This document shows positions 8,901 through 18,681 of a stretch of DNA of 64,000 nucleotides, piece by piece (positions within the stretch are counted from its first letter, which is position 1; each line of letters opens with the position of its first letter). The stretch comes from JAXMAR01 sp046350295 (GTDB lineage: Bacteria; Planctomycetota; Planctomycetia; Gemmatales; Gemmataceae). The notes beneath the pieces are model-generated. The model had not been told where the DNA came from and searched no databases. It saw only the letters and a list, made by a program, of their open reading frames with translations. The stretch lies in the NCBI GenBank assembly GCA_046350295.1, contig JAXMAR010000007.1, positions 62,001 to 126,000 on the forward strand. The letters run 5' to 3'. The position numbers were made by a program, and so were the translations under genes.

Positions 8901-9321
8901 GGTGTCGTCATCTTAGACCCCACCGCCGCGATTGGCGTGGGACCCGGGGACTGGCTTGAATCCCCGGAATGAGACACGCGTGTTTGCCAAATCCGGGAAG
9001 ACCCGGCGCGTACCTTCGCGTTTTTAAGAAAGACGGGATGCAATGTGCGACTTTCTTCGGGCGTTTTTCCCACCCGCTGTCTGGCGCCGTCTTTGCTATG
9101 CGCCTGTTATTGCGTGGAGCAGGCCGCCTGGGCAGTCAGCCCCGGAAGGCGAGGCCGCCTGCCCCACGATGGAACTCCCCGTAGCTGTTTTCGACCCCAA
9201 AGGTAGTTGACGACTGTCTACGGACAACTAAAAAGGTCCGAGAGTTTTCCCCTGAGAACGAGATTGAAAGGACAGGACCGGACGCCCCGCCGGCCTTCCT
9301 TTGTTTTTTCAGGTGGCTTTT
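8901..9321. other. Intergenic region upstream of the bc-complex operon
   Basis: No convincing gene. It holds two direct copies of AGGCCGCCTG (about 9122 and 9155), which form small GC-rich palindromes, and the candidate promoter at 9207-9234. The short ORFs here lack ribosome binding sites. Confidence 0.5.
9207..9234 (+). promoter_or_regulatory. Candidate promoter of the Rieske/cytochrome b operon
   Basis: TTGACG (9207-9212), 16 nt, TAAAAA (9229-9234). It lies 87 bases before the Rieske start. An AGTTG/CAACT inverted pair overlaps it (9205-9209 and 9225-9229). Confidence 0.4.
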
Positions 9322-9930
9322 ATGTCGGAACCGATGCAAGGCCCCGCCGCCGGACCCGCGGTGGCGACTCCGCCGCCGGCCAAGCCCGCCCCCGCCAAGC
9401 CCGCGGCGGCGAAGCCCGGCGCCGCCCCGACGCGGCGCGGTTTTCTCGAACAAATCGGTCTTTCCTGGCTCGTGCTCGGCTGGAGCTCCTTCATCCTGTC
9501 GATGCTCGGGATGCTTCTTTACACGGTGCGCTTCCTCTTCAACAACGCCCCGCCCCAGCTGCAGGCCGTCTTTCGCGCCGGCGACGTCAACGGTTACGAA
9601 AGTGAAGTCGTCGACGACAAGTACAAGGAAAACGGCTTCTGGGTCATCAAGCACCGCGAAGGCAGCAAGGAGGTCCTCTACGCCCTCAGCACCATCTGCA
9701 CCCACCTCGGCTGCAACCCGAACTGGCTCCCCGGCGAGAAGAAGTTCAAGTGCCCATGCCACGGCAGCGGTTTCTACATCACCGGCGTCAACTTCGAAGG
9801 CCCCGCCCCGCGCCCCCTCGAACGCCACGCCATCAAGCTCGAAGGCAATATCGTCGTCGTCGACAAGTCCCGCAAGTTCCAGAAAGAGCTTGGACAATGG
9901 GATGACCCGGAATCGTATCTGGTCGTCTAA
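9322..9930 (+). CDS. Rieske [2Fe-2S] protein of a cytochrome bc-type complex
   Basis: 202 residues. ATG 9322 is chosen because AGGTGG lies five bases upstream. A Pro/Ala/Lys-rich head (15-36) precedes a twin-arginine-like anchor (TRRGFLEQIG) and one transmembrane helix (about 47-70). The cluster ligands are C126/H128 (CTHLGC) and C144/H147 (CPCHGSG), with C131 and C146 placed for the disulfide. It carries electrons from quinol to a cytochrome on the outer face of the membrane. It is first in a cluster with cytochrome b, subunit IV and a giant cytochrome c. Confidence 0.95.
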   Translation: MSEPMQGPAAGPAVATPPPAKPAPAKPAAAKPGAAPTRRGFLEQIGLSWLVLGWSSFILSMLGMLLYTVRFLFNNAPPQLQAVFRAGDVNGYESEVVDDKYKENGFWVIKHREGSKEVLYALSTICTHLGCNPNWLPGEKKFKCPCHGSGFYITGVNFEGPAPRPLERHAIKLEGNIVVVDKSRKFQKELGQWDDPESYLVV

Positions 9931-10069
9931 CCTCTCTGAAAATGCAAATGAAAGTGAAAGAATGGACAGAGGACCGCATCAGCGATTTGACCAACACGAA
10001 TGACGGGTGGAGCGTGCAGCCGTTCTCCTTCTGCATTCTTCTTTCCGCATTCTGAATATCGAGGAAAAA

Positions 10070-10843
10070 ATGGCTCTCGGTGAATGGCTCCGCAATACCC
10101 AGGTATGGAAGAGTATCTTCCGCCACCCGGCGCCGCGCGATCGGCGCAACCGCGTGGTGGTCATGCTCACCAACGTCTTCCTCCACTTGCACCCGGTTTC
10201 CGTGCGCAAGAGCGGCATCGCCCTCTCCTATACCTGGTGCATGGGCGGCATCACCTTCTTCCTCTTCCTCGTCGAGACCGTCACCGGCGTCCTGCTGATG
10301 TTCTACTATCGGCCCACGCTGGAGCACGCTTATAACGACATCCTCTCCTTGAGAGATGTCGCCACGCTCGGCATCCTCCGCGAACTCCATCGCTGGGGCG
10401 CCCACGCCATGGTCATCACGATCTGGCTGCACATGTATCGTGTGTTCCTGACAGGCAGTTACAAACCCCCTCGAGAATTCAACTGGGGGGTAGGTGTCAT
10501 CTTGCTGGTCTTAACACTACTGTTAAGCTTCACCGGCTATCTGCTTCCCTGGGACCAGCTCGCCATCTGGGCCATCACGGTCGGCAGCAACATGGCCCGG
10601 GCCACCCCGCTCCTGGGTTACGAAGGTCCAGGCGCCAAGTTCCTCGCCATCGGCGGCGTCGACCTGATCCACTCCGGCAGCGACGCCCGCTTCCTGCTCC
10701 TGGGCGGCAGCTTCGTCGGTGAAACCGCGCTCCTGCGCTTCTACGTCCTGCACTGCGTCGCCATCCCGCTCGCCGTCGCCCTCTTGATCGCAGTCCACTT
10801 CTGGCGCGTGCGAAAAGACGGCGGCATCAGCGGCGCGTTGTAG
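10070..10843 (+). CDS. Cytochrome b6-like subunit of the bc complex
   Basis: 257 residues with about four transmembrane helices. The start ATG 10070 has GAGGA upstream. Haem ligands are H107/H121 (spacing 13) and H228/H243 (spacing 14); the 14-residue spacing in the last helix is the b6 pattern rather than the mitochondrial one. Cys57 in TWCMGGIT aligns with the b6 cysteine that covalently holds haem c_i, and the following MFYYRPT is also b6-like. It transfers electrons from quinol across the membrane. The second half of cytochrome b is encoded separately downstream. Confidence 0.93.
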   Translation: MALGEWLRNTQVWKSIFRHPAPRDRRNRVVVMLTNVFLHLHPVSVRKSGIALSYTWCMGGITFFLFLVETVTGVLLMFYYRPTLEHAYNDILSLRDVATLGILRELHRWGAHAMVITIWLHMYRVFLTGSYKPPREFNWGVGVILLVLTLLLSFTGYLLPWDQLAIWAITVGSNMARATPLLGYEGPGAKFLAIGGVDLIHSGSDARFLLLGGSFVGETALLRFYVLHCVAIPLAVALLIAVHFWRVRKDGGISGAL

Positions 10844-10847
10844 CCGG

Positions 10848-10983
10848 ATTGACAATTAGCAATTGACAATTCGCAATTGCAAATTGAAGAACTCTGACCG
10901 GACGCCGTCTTTCGGGAGGAAATAAGGCTCCAGGCAACTGACGCCGGCCGCGAAACCCAAATTGGAAACTGCTAATTGTCAAT
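10848..10983. repeat. AT-rich intergenic segment with 14-bp inverted repeat
   Basis: ATTGACAATTAGCA (10848-10861) and TGCTAATTGTCAAT (10970-10983) are perfect complements. Further AATTGACAATTCGC-type copies adjoin the left arm. The segment fills the gap between the two cytochrome b genes and is strikingly AT-rich against its surroundings. Confidence 0.7.
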
Positions 10984-10991
10984 GAAAACCT

Positions 10992-12272
10992 ATGCACAGC
11001 CATAACGGACTATCGCCGTCTCTCCAAACCGGCATCGGGGTCTTTTTCTTCATCTGCGCCCTGATGAACTTCGGCTTCGCCGCCTATCACAACAAGCAGC
11101 GGAACCGCCGGCAGGTGACGATCTGGACCGTCGTCGCCCTCGTCTTCCTCCTCCACGCCGGCATCTACCTGATGCACGCCGGCTGGGCCATCCCGGAGGG
11201 GATCAAGAGCTTCATCAACAACTTGATGAACCCGACCACCTACTTCGTCTTGTCCGTCGCTGTCCTCGGCTCCTTCCTCTACTGGCGCAAGACCCTCACC
11301 GATCCCATCATCGCCTGGGCCGTCCTCCAGGGCGTCCTCCTCTTCTCCGGCTGGGCGATGACGGACAACAATTTCAAGGACATCATCACCAAGCCGGACA
11401 ACGTGCCCATCGTCCTGCTCATCTTCTCGGTCGGGTACTGCACCTGGCTGGCCCTGCGCAAGGGGGTCGTCAACGACGAGCGCATGCGGCAGGGGGAGCC
11501 GCCCCTGGAGAAAATCGAGGACGAGAAGGTTCTGGTCTGGCCTGACCTCGTCTACACCGAACTGATCTCGATGATCATCTGCACGTTCATCCTGATCGTC
11601 TGGGCCGTCTACCTCAAGGCGCCCCTGGAGCAACCCGCCTCCACCGCCAGAATCCCCAATCCTTCCAAGGCCCCCTGGTACTTCCTCGGGCTCCAGGAGA
11701 TGCTCGTCTACTTCGATCCCTGGATGGCCGGCGTCGTCCTGCCCACTTTCATCATCGTCGGCCTCATCGCCCTGCCCTACATCGACTTCAACCAGAAGGG
11801 GAACGGCTACTACACCTTCGACCAGCGCAAGTTCGCGATCACGGTCTTCCTGATGGGCTTCATCGTCCTCTGGGTCGTGCTCATCATCCTCGGGACTTTT
11901 CTCCGCGGCCCCAACTGGAACTTCTTTGCCCCGTTCGAGGCGTGGGACGTCCACAAGAACGTGCCGCTCAACAATGTCAACCTCTCCGACATTTTCTGGC
12001 TCAACATCCTGGGCCAGAGCCTGGAAGGCAAGCACTGGTTCCTGCGCGAGTTGCCGGGCATCGTCCTGATCCTGGGCTATCTGCTCCTGTTGCCGCCGCT
12101 CCTGGCGAAGACGATCTTGCGACCGTTTTTCATCCGGATGGGCTTCATCCGCTTCTTCATCCTGGTGACATTGATTCAGTTCATGGCGCTCATGCCGATC
12201 AAGATGGTGCTACGCTGGACCATCAATCTGAAATACATCGTGTTCATTCCCGAGGCGTTCTTCAACATTTAG
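10992..12272 (+). CDS. Cytochrome b subunit IV-like protein with enlarged N-terminus
   Basis: 426 residues and about ten transmembrane helices, against three helices and about 160 residues in plant or cyanobacterial subunit IV. The quinol-site motif is KAPWYFLGLQEML (226-238), in place of the PEWY form. The N-terminal 180 residues add about five helices (16-34, 44-64, 83-98, 106-122, 137-155). The C-terminal portion matches the last helices of cytochrome b. It completes the quinol-oxidising site with the b6-like subunit. No strong ribosome binding site is seen before ATG 10992. The N-terminal addition has no assignment. Confidence 0.88.
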   Translation: MHSHNGLSPSLQTGIGVFFFICALMNFGFAAYHNKQRNRRQVTIWTVVALVFLLHAGIYLMHAGWAIPEGIKSFINNLMNPTTYFVLSVAVLGSFLYWRKTLTDPIIAWAVLQGVLLFSGWAMTDNNFKDIITKPDNVPIVLLIFSVGYCTWLALRKGVVNDERMRQGEPPLEKIEDEKVLVWPDLVYTELISMIICTFILIVWAVYLKAPLEQPASTARIPNPSKAPWYFLGLQEMLVYFDPWMAGVVLPTFIIVGLIALPYIDFNQKGNGYYTFDQRKFAITVFLMGFIVLWVVLIILGTFLRGPNWNFFAPFEAWDVHKNVPLNNVNLSDIFWLNILGQSLEGKHWFLRELPGIVLILGYLLLLPPLLAKTILRPFFIRMGFIRFFILVTLIQFMALMPIKMVLRWTINLKYIVFIPEAFFNI

Positions 12273-12374
12273 TCATTAGTCGTTGGTCGTCCGACCTTGG
12301 ATTCGCATCGTGCGTGGCAGGAAGGCGAGCTCGGCGGTCCAAGGGCGGACGGCGAATGACTAGGGACGAGGAAT

Positions 12375-15300
12375 ATGGCTGCAACCGATAAACACTATCG
12401 CGATCAGAATGCGCTGGACATCGTCTTCGCCCTGTCGTCGATCGCGATGTTCGTCAGCCTGATCCTGATGCTGGTTCAGGACTATAATCGGGAATACAAG
12501 ACGGAGCAGCGCGCCTTCCGCGATGTCGAGGTCGCCGTCGCTCAGCGCGCCGCCCTCGACAAGCTGCCGGACGCCCGCGAATTCGACGAGGCACGCAAGC
12601 AGGTCGAACGGGCCCGCAAGCTCCGCACCGAGGACGGTATCAACGCTGAGATGAAGGCCATCAAGAGCAAGCTGAGCGAGACCGAACAGCAGTTCGAAGA
12701 CAAGAAGGCGGCTCTCGGCAAGTTGAGCAAAGCCGAGCAGGGCTCGAAGAAGGGCCAGGAACTCAAGGCCGAGGTAGGCGAGCTGGAGTCGCAGCTGTTC
12801 TACCAGCAGCATCAGGTCCAGGATCTCGAGCGCTGGCGGACGGTAGTGCAGGAGGTCGAGGCCAAGCGCGCCCTGGTCAAGTCGAAGCTCCCCGAGCGGG
12901 ACCGCCGCGAAGCTCGTTTTCAGACGGTCAAGTCCGACCTCGAGTCGCGCGCCAGCTTCTATGACATCGAAGTCGACCACCATGGTCCGGGGACGGCGAC
13001 GGCCAAGCGCTACCGCGCCGACATCGACGAGCTCTCGACCAGGCTCGCCGAGGTGAAAGCCGAGCGCGACGAGGTGCTGCGCGAGATCAAGGAGGCCAAC
13101 GCCGTCATCGAGGAATACGAGGCCCCTCTCGGCAAGGCGACCACGCTCCTCAAAAAGCTCGACGATCAGCTAGACGCCCAGATCAAGACCGCCGTCAACA
13201 AGACCTGGGGCGTGGCCGACTGGGTGCGCGACTGGCCGATCCTGGACGCCTTCGCGGCGCCCGTAAAGATCTACCAGTACGTCATCGACACGGTGCCGAT
13301 CGATTACAACTTCAAGTACGCCACCCGCTTCGACCGCTGCGCCAGCTGCCATCTCGGCATCGCACGCGAGGATTTCTCGCGCGAAAACATCTTGGCCCTG
13401 CGCGGCGTCACCAACGATCAGGACCGCAAGCTCGGCGACGCCCGCAAGATCCTCAAGGAGCGGCGCGCCACCCTCAGCGGCCTGCCGGAGGCGAGCGGTG
13501 TCCCCGATCCCGACAAGCTCAAGCTCCTCACCCTGAGCCCGAGCGAGCTTACCGACGCCCGCGTCACCGAGTTCTGCGCCCACCCGCGCCTCGACCTTTT
13601 CGTCGGCCCCACCAGCAAACACCCCGCCGAGAAGTTCGGCTGCACCTCCTGCCACTCCGGCCAGGGCAGCTCGACCAGCTTCACCCTCGCTTCCCATACT
13701 CCGAACAACGCCGATCAGAAACGGCACTGGGGGAAAAAATACGACTGGGAGTCCAATCATTTCTGGGACTTCCCGATGCTTCCCAACCGCTTCATGGAAT
13801 CCGCCTGCCTCAAGTGCCACCACCAGGTCACCGACCTCGTCTCCAGCGACAACCGCGTCGAGGCGCCCAAGCTCCTCAGGGGCTACAACATCATCAAGGA
13901 CGTCGGCTGCTTTGGCTGCCACGAGATCTCGGGCCGCAAGGGGGGCCGCCCCGTCGGGCCCGATCTGCGCCTCGAGTCCGTGCCGCCCCTGGAGGACATG
14001 ACCCCCGGCCAGCGCGCCCGCATCGAGAGCGATCCGGATACCGCCCCCGGCAAGCTGCGCAAGGTCGGCCCCAGCCTCTTCCGCCTCAGCGAGAAGACGA
14101 ACGAGGAGTTCGTGCGTCGCTGGATCCGCTCGCCGCGCGATTTCCGGCCTGACACCAAGATGCCTCACTACTACGGTCTGGCCAACAACAACGACGATGT
14201 GCTCCCCGCCGACCAGAAGGCGTTTCCGAACACCGAAATCTATGCCATCACCCATTTCCTTTTCGGCGCCAGCAAGGGATACTTAAACGAGCTCAAAGAG
14301 ATCAAGGCCGGCAAGGACGAGAGCGCCGCTGCTGACGCCGCCTATCAACGTTTCCTGAGCGATTTCATCGACGGCCGCGGTTTCATGAGCGAAGAGCTGC
14401 TTGACAAGCTCATGCCGCTCGCCGAGAAAGTCGAGTGGTCGACCTTGCCGAAGAAGGAGGCCGCCGGCAAGAAGTGGTCCGGCATGATCCGCGATCAGCT
14501 CACCGTTTACGGGGGCCGGCTCCCCGCGGATGTCAACAAAGACATCACCAAGACGCTCGAGCAGGAGCTGAACCATGTCCGACGCAGGATCAAGATGCGC
14601 ACGACCATCCCGCTCCTGGCCGATCTCTCCACCGATCCCGCCGATCCCAAGAAGGCGCTCAAGGGGGACGCCAAGCACGGCCGCCAGCTGTTCATGGAGC
14701 GGGGCTGCATGGCCTGCCACGTTCACGACGGCACGGCGACGCCGGTCGGCGCGGCGGGCGCGAAGGATTATCTACCCGCCTTCAGCTACGACTCGGAATT
14801 CGGCCCGAACCTGAGCCAGGTCGTCGACAAGCTCGGGACCAAGACGGGCGACCGCGAGTCGGCCCGCATCTGGCTCGTCCAGTGGCTCATCAATCCGAAT
14901 GTCCACAATCCGCGCACGCGCATGCCGGATACGCACCTGAGCCGGCAGGAGGCGACGGACATCGCCGCCTGGCTCCTGTCGGAAAAGGCGAGCGACCTGG
15001 GGCCCGGCTGGCCGGGCATCCGCGTGGAACAGCCGAAGCTCGAAGACGTGCAGAACCTGGCCCGTGTTTACCTGGTGCGCATCCTCAGCAAGACCGAGAT
15101 GGAGAAACTGCTGGCCGACAAGGACATCAGCGACGAGCAGATCAAGGAACTTCCGGCGGAAGAAAAGGAGCTGGCCCTCCGGTTCGCCAACGAGCGCAAG
15201 GCGCGCGAACGCCGGGCCAAGGAGGGGGCCGCCGCCAAGGACGACGAGGCCGCCTTCCGCGAGGGCGCCCTGCTCAACTACGTCGGCAAGAAGGCGGTGA

Positions 15301-17831
15301 ACCGCATGGGCTGCTTCGGCTGCCACGATATTCCGGGATTCGAGAACGCCAAGTCGATCGGCGTGGGTCTGAACGACTGGGGCAAGAAGAACCCCGAGCG
15401 CCTGGCCTTCGAGGACATCAAGAGCTACGTCGAGCACCATTTCGACATCGTCGACAATCTGGTCGGGGACGACGGCAAGCCCGTGGCCCCGCTCGTCAAG
15501 GATGGGCACAAGAAGATGCCGTACGAGGAGTATTTCGCCGACCTCCTCTTCCATCACACGCGCGAAGGCTTCCTGAACCAGAAGCTCGTCGAGCCGCGCA
15601 GCTACGATCACAACCGCCTCCGCGCCTGGGACGATCGCTTGCGCATGCCGCAGTTCAAGTTCGCCAAGTTCCGCTTGCCGGCGGCCATGAAGGCGGACCG
15701 CGCCTTGCAACAGTCGCTGTCGGCCTTCGTCGAGGCGGGCGCCAACGTCACGGTGCGGAAGATCAGCAAGCTGATCGAGAGCCTCCCTGATGCGCCGGCG
15801 CTCCAGGATCTCAAGAAGAAGGCCGGCGCGGCCGGCGAAGTCGTCTTCGACGACGCCGTCGGCGGTGACGAGGACAAGGCGCTGGGCAGCGTCAAGCTGA
15901 GCCCCGACAACAAGAGAAAGGTGGACGACGTTCTGAGCGCCGCCAAGGAGAGTCTCGTAGCGGTGAACGCGCGGCTGCCCAAGGCCGGCGACCTGGAAGC
16001 GCAGGCGAACCTGCAAGAGGCCAAGGCGAGCGAGGCGGTCGAGACGTTCATCCTCGGCCTCATCGCCGAGCCGGTGCCGCTCGCCGCCGTGAATCAACCA
16101 AAGGGGGACCGCCTGGCCGAAGTGAAGGGTCGGGAGTTGCTCGAGCGTTTCAACTGCCAGAGCTGCCACCTCGTGCGTCCCGGTTATTTCGAGTTCAAGG
16201 CGACCGACCAGGTGAAAAAATTCCTCGATAAGGTGGAGGCCGCCTATGTCAAGAGCGCCTCGACCACCTACTTCCACCCCGAACACTACTTCTGGAGTGG
16301 CAAGGACCCGAAGAACGGCACGTTCAAGGCGATGGTCAACTGGCCGGCCTTCGACCCCGACAAGAAGGATAAGGCGGTCTTCCCGTTGCTCCAGGCCCTG
16401 CGCTACGTCGGCGCCGACCGCGGCCTGCACGACATCGGCACCCTCCAGGATCTGACCATCGACACCGATTTCGGCGTGCGCCCCCAGGACATGGTCACGC
16501 CCCCCCCGGCGACCTTTTCCTCGCCCGACAGGGTGAAGGACTACCTACACACGCACGGCCCGTTCGGCGGCACGTTCGGCGACGCTCTCGCGGCCTACCT
16601 CGTCGACAAGACGCAGAAGGCGCCGACGCCGATGAACCCGAAGAACGCCCGCTCGTCGACGCCCCCCTGGCTGACGGCCGAAGGCGAGCGGACTCAGCCG
16701 GACTGGCTCTATCAGTTCCTCTTGAACCCGCAACCCATCCGCAAGATGGTCATCCTGCGCATGCCCAAGTTCAACCTCAGCGACGAGGACGCCAAGACGC
16801 TCACCGAGTACTTCGCGGCCGTCGAGCGCATCAACGATCCGGACATCGGCCTCGCCGCGCCGTTCGACAAGATCCGGCAGCGCGAGGAGTTCGATGCCGA
16901 GTTCTGGAAGGAGAAGAACCGGGAGTACGTGCAGCGCCTCATGCGCACGAAGGTCGCCGGCCCGGACGGCAAGGAGACCAAGGAGACGTGGTATGCGAAG
17001 CGCGTCGGCGAGTTGACGCCGGTTTGGGCGGAGATGGTGAAGGAGCACGAGAGGCGCAAGGCGACGGCCGCCGAGCGCGCGAAGACGGCCGAAGCGGACT
17101 TCAGCGCGATCAGCAAGGACTACGACCCCCTGGCCGAGAACGCCAAGAAGCTGGAGACCGACCTCGAAGGCCTCAAGGGCAAGCTTGCCGAGGCCAAGGC
17201 CGACAAGGCCAAGCTCAAAGAGCTCGAGGGGCAGGTCGCCGCGGCCGACGCGAAGCTCAAGGAGGTCCAGGTGAAGCTGGCCGGGATGCGGCCGGACTAT
17301 GACGCCAAGCAACGCGTGTTCGATAGCTGGAAAGCGGAACTGGACCGGGCGAGCAAGGAAGACGACAAGTACAAGCCGGGCGCCCTGGAGAAGGACTGGG
17401 CGGAGAGCCAAGCCTACGTGACCGACGCGTATCGCCTCCTCTTCCACAAGCAGCTCTGCTCGCAGTGCCACCCGGTCGGCAACCGCGAGGCGCCGAGCGC
17501 CGTCGGCGGCACCCCGGGACCGAGCCTCAACGACGCCTTCAAGCGGCTGCGCCCGGACTGGATCGAGCGCTGGGTCTCCAACCCATCGTACTTCTTGCAC
17601 TACACGCCGATGCCGGTAAACTTCAAGAAGGGGGAAGACAGCTACCAGGAGCTGTTCGTCGGCTCCTCGCTCGACCAGATCAAGGCCGTGCGGGATGTCC
17701 TGATGGCCTACCCGCAGGCGTCCGCGCTGCCTCTCAACCGCTACTGGGTCCTGCCTCCCGCCCTGGAAACGAAAGCCGCGGCCCCGGCGACCAAGAAGGG
17801 GCCCGAAGAAAAATCGAAGGAGAAGAAATGA
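12375..17831 (+). CDS. Giant membrane-anchored octahaem cytochrome c of the bc complex
   Basis: 1818 residues. One transmembrane helix (about 14-36) is followed by a charged coiled-coil (40-270) and eight CxxCH sites: Cys322, 423, 478, 512, 778, 980, 1261 and 1695. A second coiled-coil (about 1535-1660) lies between the last two haems. It probably replaces the single-haem cytochrome of ordinary bc complexes, taking electrons from the Rieske protein. The stop overlaps the start of the next gene (ATGA at 17828-17831), so the cupredoxin-like protein is translationally coupled. The start ATG has GGACGAGGA upstream. The length is exceptional; the frame is continuous with uniform codon use. Confidence 0.9.
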   Translation: MAATDKHYRDQNALDIVFALSSIAMFVSLILMLVQDYNREYKTEQRAFRDVEVAVAQRAALDKLPDAREFDEARKQVERARKLRTEDGINAEMKAIKSKLSETEQQFEDKKAALGKLSKAEQGSKKGQELKAEVGELESQLFYQQHQVQDLERWRTVVQEVEAKRALVKSKLPERDRREARFQTVKSDLESRASFYDIEVDHHGPGTATAKRYRADIDELSTRLAEVKAERDEVLREIKEANAVIEEYEAPLGKATTLLKKLDDQLDAQIKTAVNKTWGVADWVRDWPILDAFAAPVKIYQYVIDTVPIDYNFKYATRFDRCASCHLGIAREDFSRENILALRGVTNDQDRKLGDARKILKERRATLSGLPEASGVPDPDKLKLLTLSPSELTDARVTEFCAHPRLDLFVGPTSKHPAEKFGCTSCHSGQGSSTSFTLASHTPNNADQKRHWGKKYDWESNHFWDFPMLPNRFMESACLKCHHQVTDLVSSDNRVEAPKLLRGYNIIKDVGCFGCHEISGRKGGRPVGPDLRLESVPPLEDMTPGQRARIESDPDTAPGKLRKVGPSLFRLSEKTNEEFVRRWIRSPRDFRPDTKMPHYYGLANNNDDVLPADQKAFPNTEIYAITHFLFGASKGYLNELKEIKAGKDESAAADAAYQRFLSDFIDGRGFMSEELLDKLMPLAEKVEWSTLPKKEAAGKKWSGMIRDQLTVYGGRLPADVNKDITKTLEQELNHVRRRIKMRTTIPLLADLSTDPADPKKALKGDAKHGRQLFMERGCMACHVHDGTATPVGAAGAKDYLPAFSYDSEFGPNLSQVVDKLGTKTGDRESARIWLVQWLINPNVHNPRTRMPDTHLSRQEATDIAAWLLSEKASDLGPGWPGIRVEQPKLEDVQNLARVYLVRILSKTEMEKLLADKDISDEQIKELPAEEKELALRFANERKARERRAKEGAAAKDDEAAFREGALLNYVGKKAVNRMGCFGCHDIPGFENAKSIGVGLNDWGKKNPERLAFEDIKSYVEHHFDIVDNLVGDDGKPVAPLVKDGHKKMPYEEYFADLLFHHTREGFLNQKLVEPRSYDHNRLRAWDDRLRMPQFKFAKFRLPAAMKADRALQQSLSAFVEAGANVTVRKISKLIESLPDAPALQDLKKKAGAAGEVVFDDAVGGDEDKALGSVKLSPDNKRKVDDVLSAAKESLVAVNARLPKAGDLEAQANLQEAKASEAVETFILGLIAEPVPLAAVNQPKGDRLAEVKGRELLERFNCQSCHLVRPGYFEFKATDQVKKFLDKVEAAYVKSASTTYFHPEHYFWSGKDPKNGTFKAMVNWPAFDPDKKDKAVFPLLQALRYVGADRGLHDIGTLQDLTIDTDFGVRPQDMVTPPPATFSSPDRVKDYLHTHGPFGGTFGDALAAYLVDKTQKAPTPMNPKNARSSTPPWLTAEGERTQPDWLYQFLLNPQPIRKMVILRMPKFNLSDEDAKTLTEYFAAVERINDPDIGLAAPFDKIRQREEFDAEFWKEKNREYVQRLMRTKVAGPDGKETKETWYAKRVGELTPVWAEMVKEHERRKATAAERAKTAEADFSAISKDYDPLAENAKKLETDLEGLKGKLAEAKADKAKLKELEGQVAAADAKLKEVQVKLAGMRPDYDAKQRVFDSWKAELDRASKEDDKYKPGALEKDWAESQAYVTDAYRLLFHKQLCSQCHPVGNREAPSAVGGTPGPSLNDAFKRLRPDWIERWVSNPSYFLHYTPMPVNFKKGEDSYQELFVGSSLDQIKAVRDVLMAYPQASALPLNRYWVLPPALETKAAAPATKKGPEEKSKEKK

Positions 17832-18601
17832 GACGTCTGTTTTCTTACGCCGGCGCCTGCCTGGTGCTCGGCCTTCTGGCGAGTTCGGTCGCCGCCGAGT
17901 GGGGCACGATCAAGGGCCGCATCATCTGGGGCGGCGAGACGATTCCCGAGCGGGAAGACCTGACGCCGCTCGTCATGAAGAACCCGGACGCGGCGTTCTG
18001 CCTCAAGGACGGCAAGCTTCTCGACGAGAAATGGGTCATCGACAAGAAGACCAAGGGCATCCAGTGGACGTTCGTCTGGCTCGCCCCCGCGCCCGACGAC
18101 AAGGAACCGCTGCCTATCCATCCCAAGTTGAAGGCGATCGCCAACAAGAAGGTTGAGATCGATCAGCCCGTGTGCATGTACCTGCCGCACGCCATCGGGC
18201 TGCGGGAAGGACAAGAACTCGTCGTCAAGAACAACGCCAAGGTCGCGCATAACGTGCTCTATGTCGGACCGGACGGCGCCGGTAACCCGCTCGTCCTGCC
18301 CGGCAAGGAGCTGGTCATCGATAACCTGAAGGCCTCCAAGGCGCCGACCAGCCTCTCCTGCTCCATCCACACGTGGATGAAGGCCTGGGTCCGTGTTTTC
18401 GACCATCCCTACTATGCGGTCACCGGGCCGGACGGCAGCTTCGAGATCAAGAATGCCCCCGCCGGTAAGTATCGTCTGGTAGTCTGGCACGGCACGGGCG
18501 GCTTCCGCTTCGGCGCCGCCGGCCGCGCCGGCCAGCCGATCACGATCGACGCCGACAAGACCACGGACCTCAAAGACCTCAAGTTCCCGCCGCCGAAGTA
18601 A
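17828..18601 (+). CDS. Secreted cupredoxin-like protein 1
   Basis: 257 residues with a signal peptide (1-23, LLASSVAAEWG). Residues 115-200 have a cupredoxin-like arrangement: H in KVAHNVLY, then SCSIHTWMKAWV giving Cys, His and Met, the usual type 1 copper ligand set. Residues 205-255 form a carboxypeptidase-regulatory-like beta domain (VTGPDGSFEIKNAPAGKYRLVVWH). The start overlaps the stop of the octahaem cytochrome, implying a partner role, perhaps as electron acceptor; that role is inference. Confidence 0.8.
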   Translation: MRRLFSYAGACLVLGLLASSVAAEWGTIKGRIIWGGETIPEREDLTPLVMKNPDAAFCLKDGKLLDEKWVIDKKTKGIQWTFVWLAPAPDDKEPLPIHPKLKAIANKKVEIDQPVCMYLPHAIGLREGQELVVKNNAKVAHNVLYVGPDGAGNPLVLPGKELVIDNLKASKAPTSLSCSIHTWMKAWVRVFDHPYYAVTGPDGSFEIKNAPAGKYRLVVWHGTGGFRFGAAGRAGQPITIDADKTTDLKDLKFPPPK

Positions 18602-18622
18602 CGGCCGCAAGCGACCGGCGAG

Positions 18623-18644
18623 CCCCGAGGCGTACGCCTCGGGG
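18623..18644. terminator. 22-bp perfect palindrome, possible terminator
   Basis: CCCCGAGGCG is followed directly by TA and its complement CGCCTCGGGG. The downstream ATTACCTTTCC is only weakly T-rich. It lies between the two cupredoxin-like genes, so it could attenuate the operon or be a dispersed palindrome. Confidence 0.4.
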
Positions 18645-18681
18645 ATTACCTTTCCTTACGCTACACGCAGGATCCCTCGCA

